Of a stretch of DNA of 64,000 nucleotides, positions 61,892 to 64,000 are shown in pieces. Under the pieces are notes generated by a model that made no database searches, was not told the DNA's origin, and was given only the letters and a program-made list of their open reading frames with translations. The stretch covers positions 1 to 64,000 of the forward strand of contig NZ_JABFAJ010000011.1 in the NCBI RefSeq assembly GCF_013085345.1, given 5' to 3'. The translations under genes and the position numbers were made by a program. Every line of letters starts with the position of its first letter. Within the stretch, counting starts at the first letter, position 1. This DNA comes from Isoptericola sediminis (GTDB lineage Bacteria; Actinomycetota; Actinomycetes; Actinomycetales; Cellulomonadaceae).

Positions 61892-62095
61892 TCAGATCAG
61901 GCCGATGATGGCGTCGTAGGGCGGGAGTTCTGGAGCCTCCGCCGCCGCGGCGGTGAGCATCTCCGCCGGTCCGCCGTCGAGCACGGTGAGCGGGACAGCG
62001 GCCGCGGCGGCGATGCCGAGCGCGACGAGCACCTGACGTCGGGTGACGGTGTCGGCGCGTGGGGACGGGTCGGCCGCGTCGTTGCGGTCATCCAT
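61892..62095 (-). CDS. Small Tat-signal ORF before the GH91 gene
   Basis: 67 aa from ATG 62095, SD GAGAGG. It is almost only a Tat signal: TRRQVLVALGIAAAAAVPLTVL then an Ala-rich AEMLTAAAAEAPE and a short tail ending YDAIIGLI. The stop is 20 bp before the GH91 GTG, in a different frame. Typical GH91 inulin fructotransferases carry about 40 residues of signal, so this may be the N-terminus of that enzyme separated by a frame break, or a separate small secreted protein. Confidence 0.6.
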   Translation of the reverse strand: MDDRNDAADPSPRADTVTRRQVLVALGIAAAAAVPLTVLDGGPAEMLTAAAAEAPELPPYDAIIGLI

Positions 62096-62145
62096 GGGCA
62101 CTGCCTCTCTTCTCGAGCTGGATCTGGTGCGACGACGCGGGATCC

Positions 62146-63111
62146 CTACCCCTTGACCGCGCCCGCCGTCAGGCCGGCGATCACGTGTCGCTGCAGCACG
62201 GCGTAGATGGCGAGCTGGGGAAGCAGGACCAGCGTCGCCGCGGCCATCATCCCGCCGTAGTTCACGGAGTACTGGCCCTGGAACTTGGACACGGCCAGCG
62301 ACACGGTCGCCAGGTCCGGGTCGTTGATGAGGACCGACACGAAGGGGAACTCGTTGAACACGTACACGACGTTGAAGATCACGACGGTCGCGAGGATCGG
62401 GCGCATGACCGGGAGGACGACGGACCAGCAGACCCGGAACAGACCGGCGCCGTCGATGATGGCGGCCTCCTCGAGCTCCCCCGGCATGCCGCGCAGGAAC
62501 CCGGTCAGCAGCAGGGTGTTAAAGGGGATGGACACCACGGCGTACGGGAGGATCACCGCGGCGTAGGTGCCGAAGATGCCCAGCGCCAGGTCCAGACGGT
62601 AGACCGGGAAGAGCAGCACGTAGACGGGCACCGCCAGCCCCGCCAGGAAGTACAGCAGGAGCGCGGACTGCACGCCGCGTCTCCGGAAGACCATCCGGGT
62701 CAGCGCGAAGGACGCCATGAACGAGACGGTCGTGCCGATCGTCACCGCGACCGCGGCGATGATGATCGTGTTCTTGTACATCTGCACGAGCGGCAGCGTG
62801 GCGATCGCGTCCCGGTAGTTCTCGAGGGTCAGGGTCTGCACCGAGAACGGGTCCGAGAGGATCTGGTCGCTCTGCTGGAAGGACAGCAGGACGATCCAGA
62901 GGATGGGCAGCACGACGAGGAAGGTCACCAGGTACGCGATGCCGGCGACGATGATCCGCGTGCGTACCCGTCGGCGGCGCTCGGCGGCGGGTGACCGCGT
63001 GGGCCGGTGCCGCACGCGCCCGGGCCGGCGCTCGGTGGCCGGCGCGGGCGGCGGTGCGGTCTCGCGACCGGTGACGGTGGCAGAGGTCATGGGTGCGCTC
63101 CGGGAGTTCAT
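62146..63111 (-). CDS. Sugar ABC transporter permease (MalG-like)
   Basis: 321 aa from ATG 63111, overlapping the other permease's stop (ATGA); ATG 63090 is possible. A long basic Pro/Arg N-terminus, six TMs and the EAA loop LEEAAIIDGAGLFRVCWSVVLPVMRPIL. Carbohydrate importer family CUT1. With the MalF-like partner and the GH91/kinase genes it should import a fructan-derived oligosaccharide such as difructose anhydride or inulobiose. Confidence 0.92.
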   Translation of the reverse strand: MNSRSAPMTSATVTGRETAPPPAPATERRPGRVRHRPTRSPAAERRRRVRTRIIVAGIAYLVTFLVVLPILWIVLLSFQQSDQILSDPFSVQTLTLENYRDAIATLPLVQMYKNTIIIAAVAVTIGTTVSFMASFALTRMVFRRRGVQSALLLYFLAGLAVPVYVLLFPVYRLDLALGIFGTYAAVILPYAVVSIPFNTLLLTGFLRGMPGELEEAAIIDGAGLFRVCWSVVLPVMRPILATVVIFNVVYVFNEFPFVSVLINDPDLATVSLAVSKFQGQYSVNYGGMMAAATLVLLPQLAIYAVLQRHVIAGLTAGAVKG

Positions 63112-63977
63112 GCGGACCGGCCGCGGCGTGCGAGGGCCAGGTAGACGAGCGAGGTCAGCGCGCCGAGCACGAGCACGACGACGGCGATCGCCATGCCGGC
63201 CCCGTAACGCTGGCTGGTGAACGTGACGAAGTACATGTAGCTGACCAGGGTCTCCGAGCGGTGGACGGGACCGCCGCCGGTCAGCATGTAGACGAGCTCG
63301 AAGATCTTGAAGACGTTCGTGACGAGCAGGATCGACACGATGCCGATGGTCTCGCGCATCATCGGGACGGTGACGTGGAGCAGCTGCTGCCACCGGGTCG
63401 CCCCGTCGAGGGAGCTCGCCTCCATCACGTCGTCGGGCAGCTGTTGCAGACCGGCGTAGAAGATGGTCATCGCGAAGCCGATGCTCGCCCAGCTGAAGAC
63501 GAGGGCGATGGAGTACGGCGTGAGCGAGTCGCCGCCGATCCACTGGATCTCGGGGATGCCGAGGGGGACGAGCAGCCGGTTGAGCAGTCCGACCCGCGGG
63601 TCGAGGATGAACACCCAGACGAGACCGACGAGGATCGGCGCGACGATCGCCGGTCCGAACAGGAGCGCCCGGAGCGCTCCTGCGGCCCGGATCCTCTGCT
63701 GCATCAGCAGGGCCAGCGCGAAGGAGGCCGGCACCAGGAAGGCCACGCTGACCACGAGGATGATGACCGTGTTCTTCAGCGAGAGCCAGAAGAACGGGTC
63801 GTCGCCCAGCGCGGCATAGTTGTCGAGCCCGATGAGCCGGGGAGCGCTGAAGCCCTGCGCGTCGGTGAGGCTGTAGCCGACGCCGTACAGCACCGGGTAG
63901 GCGAAGAACAGGGTGAACAGGACCACCGCGGGCAGCACCATCACCGCGATCCTCCACCGCGAGCTGAGCCAGATCAT
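63108..63977 (-). CDS. Sugar ABC transporter permease (MalF-like)
   Basis: 289 aa from ATG 63977, AAGGA upstream. Six TMs, CUT1 family, with EAA loop MEASSLDGATRWQQLLHVTVPMMRETIG. First operon gene seen; the sequence ends 23 bp beyond its start, so a substrate-binding protein and perhaps a LacI-type regulator probably lie just outside. Partner of the MalG-like protein. Confidence 0.92.
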   Translation of the reverse strand: MIWLSSRWRIAVMVLPAVVLFTLFFAYPVLYGVGYSLTDAQGFSAPRLIGLDNYAALGDDPFFWLSLKNTVIILVVSVAFLVPASFALALLMQQRIRAAGALRALLFGPAIVAPILVGLVWVFILDPRVGLLNRLLVPLGIPEIQWIGGDSLTPYSIALVFSWASIGFAMTIFYAGLQQLPDDVMEASSLDGATRWQQLLHVTVPMMRETIGIVSILLVTNVFKIFELVYMLTGGGPVHRSETLVSYMYFVTFTSQRYGAGMAIAVVVLVLGALTSLVYLALARRGRSA

Positions 63978-64000
63978 GACGGTCGTTCCTTGTCTCGACG

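Overview
The window is about 64 kb of very GC-rich DNA (roughly 72-74% G+C by eye) with densely packed genes, many GTG starts and many 4-nt ATGA/GTGA stop-start overlaps. Gene families typical of high-GC actinobacteria (DUF2252, DUF2180, DUF3626, DUF4190, a DDN-like nitroreductase, a possible DevR/DosR-type box, a c-di-AMP riboswitch in front of a cell-wall peptidase) point to Actinomycetota. A free-living, sugar-using Micrococcales member (Cellulomonas/Cellulosimicrobium/Isoptericola-like) is the best guess; genus is inference. I saw no rRNA, tRNA, CRISPR array, insertion sequence or prophage, and no gene-free stretch over about 300 bp except the riboswitch leader.

Layout. 0-8.5 kb: secreted Ig-like repeat protein; DrrAB-type ABC exporter behind a palindromic operator; NarL-type two-component system facing an FtsX/MacB-type ABC exporter; adenine-deaminase-like enzyme. 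8.5-19 kb: phosphoribosyltransferase-hydrolase fusion with a DevR-like box, DDN-like oxidoreductase, DUF2252, DJ-1 protein, a STAS/HATPase partner-switching pair, DHA2 drug exporter facing an SDR, LuxR regulator, secreted TIM-barrel protein. 19-29.7 kb: ADH/CMD/DUF2255 operon facing a frameshifted MmyB-like regulator and a cupin; a PASTA membrane-protein pair; MFS-ArsR pair; two overlapping PAP2 phosphatases; copZ under a perfect CsoR box; CDF transporter and a TQ-repeat DUF4190 protein. 29.8-37.3 kb: polysaccharide deacetylase, AidB-like dehydrogenase, ketopantoate-reductase-like enzyme, a c-di-AMP (ydaO) riboswitch with a seven-codon leader ORF in front of a VanY-type peptidase, sucrose phosphorylase, DUF2180.

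37.3-42.8 kb: a compact minus-strand block made of an unknown protein, an MBL-fold hydrolase, a membrane-anchored patatin, a (frameshifted) NUDIX protein, a kinase-fold protein and DUF3626. It has the look of an accessory signalling or conflict module and is the best candidate here for an undescribed system. 43-58.4 kb: GH13 glucosidase, then a run of small regulator/enzyme pairs (MarR-LLM/F420 reductase, TetR-SRPBCC, TetR-hydrolase, HxlR-RidA, TetR-aldo/keto reductase), most with clear palindromic operators in the divergent gap, plus a bile-acid-symporter-like permease, DJ-1/Hsp31-like protein, hydrolase and an LD-carboxypeptidase/MccF-like peptidase. 58.4-64 kb: AI-2E-family exporter, then a minus-strand operon for inulin/difructose-anhydride use: two sugar ABC permeases, a small Tat-signal ORF, a GH91 beta-helix enzyme and a PfkB sugar kinase, cut by the right edge, where a substrate-binding protein would be expected.

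Two further patterns recur. Many genes lack a Shine-Dalgarno sequence but carry TANNNT six or seven bases before the start codon, as in leaderless transcription. Two, possibly three, genes show single-base frame breaks, which may be real or assembly errors.
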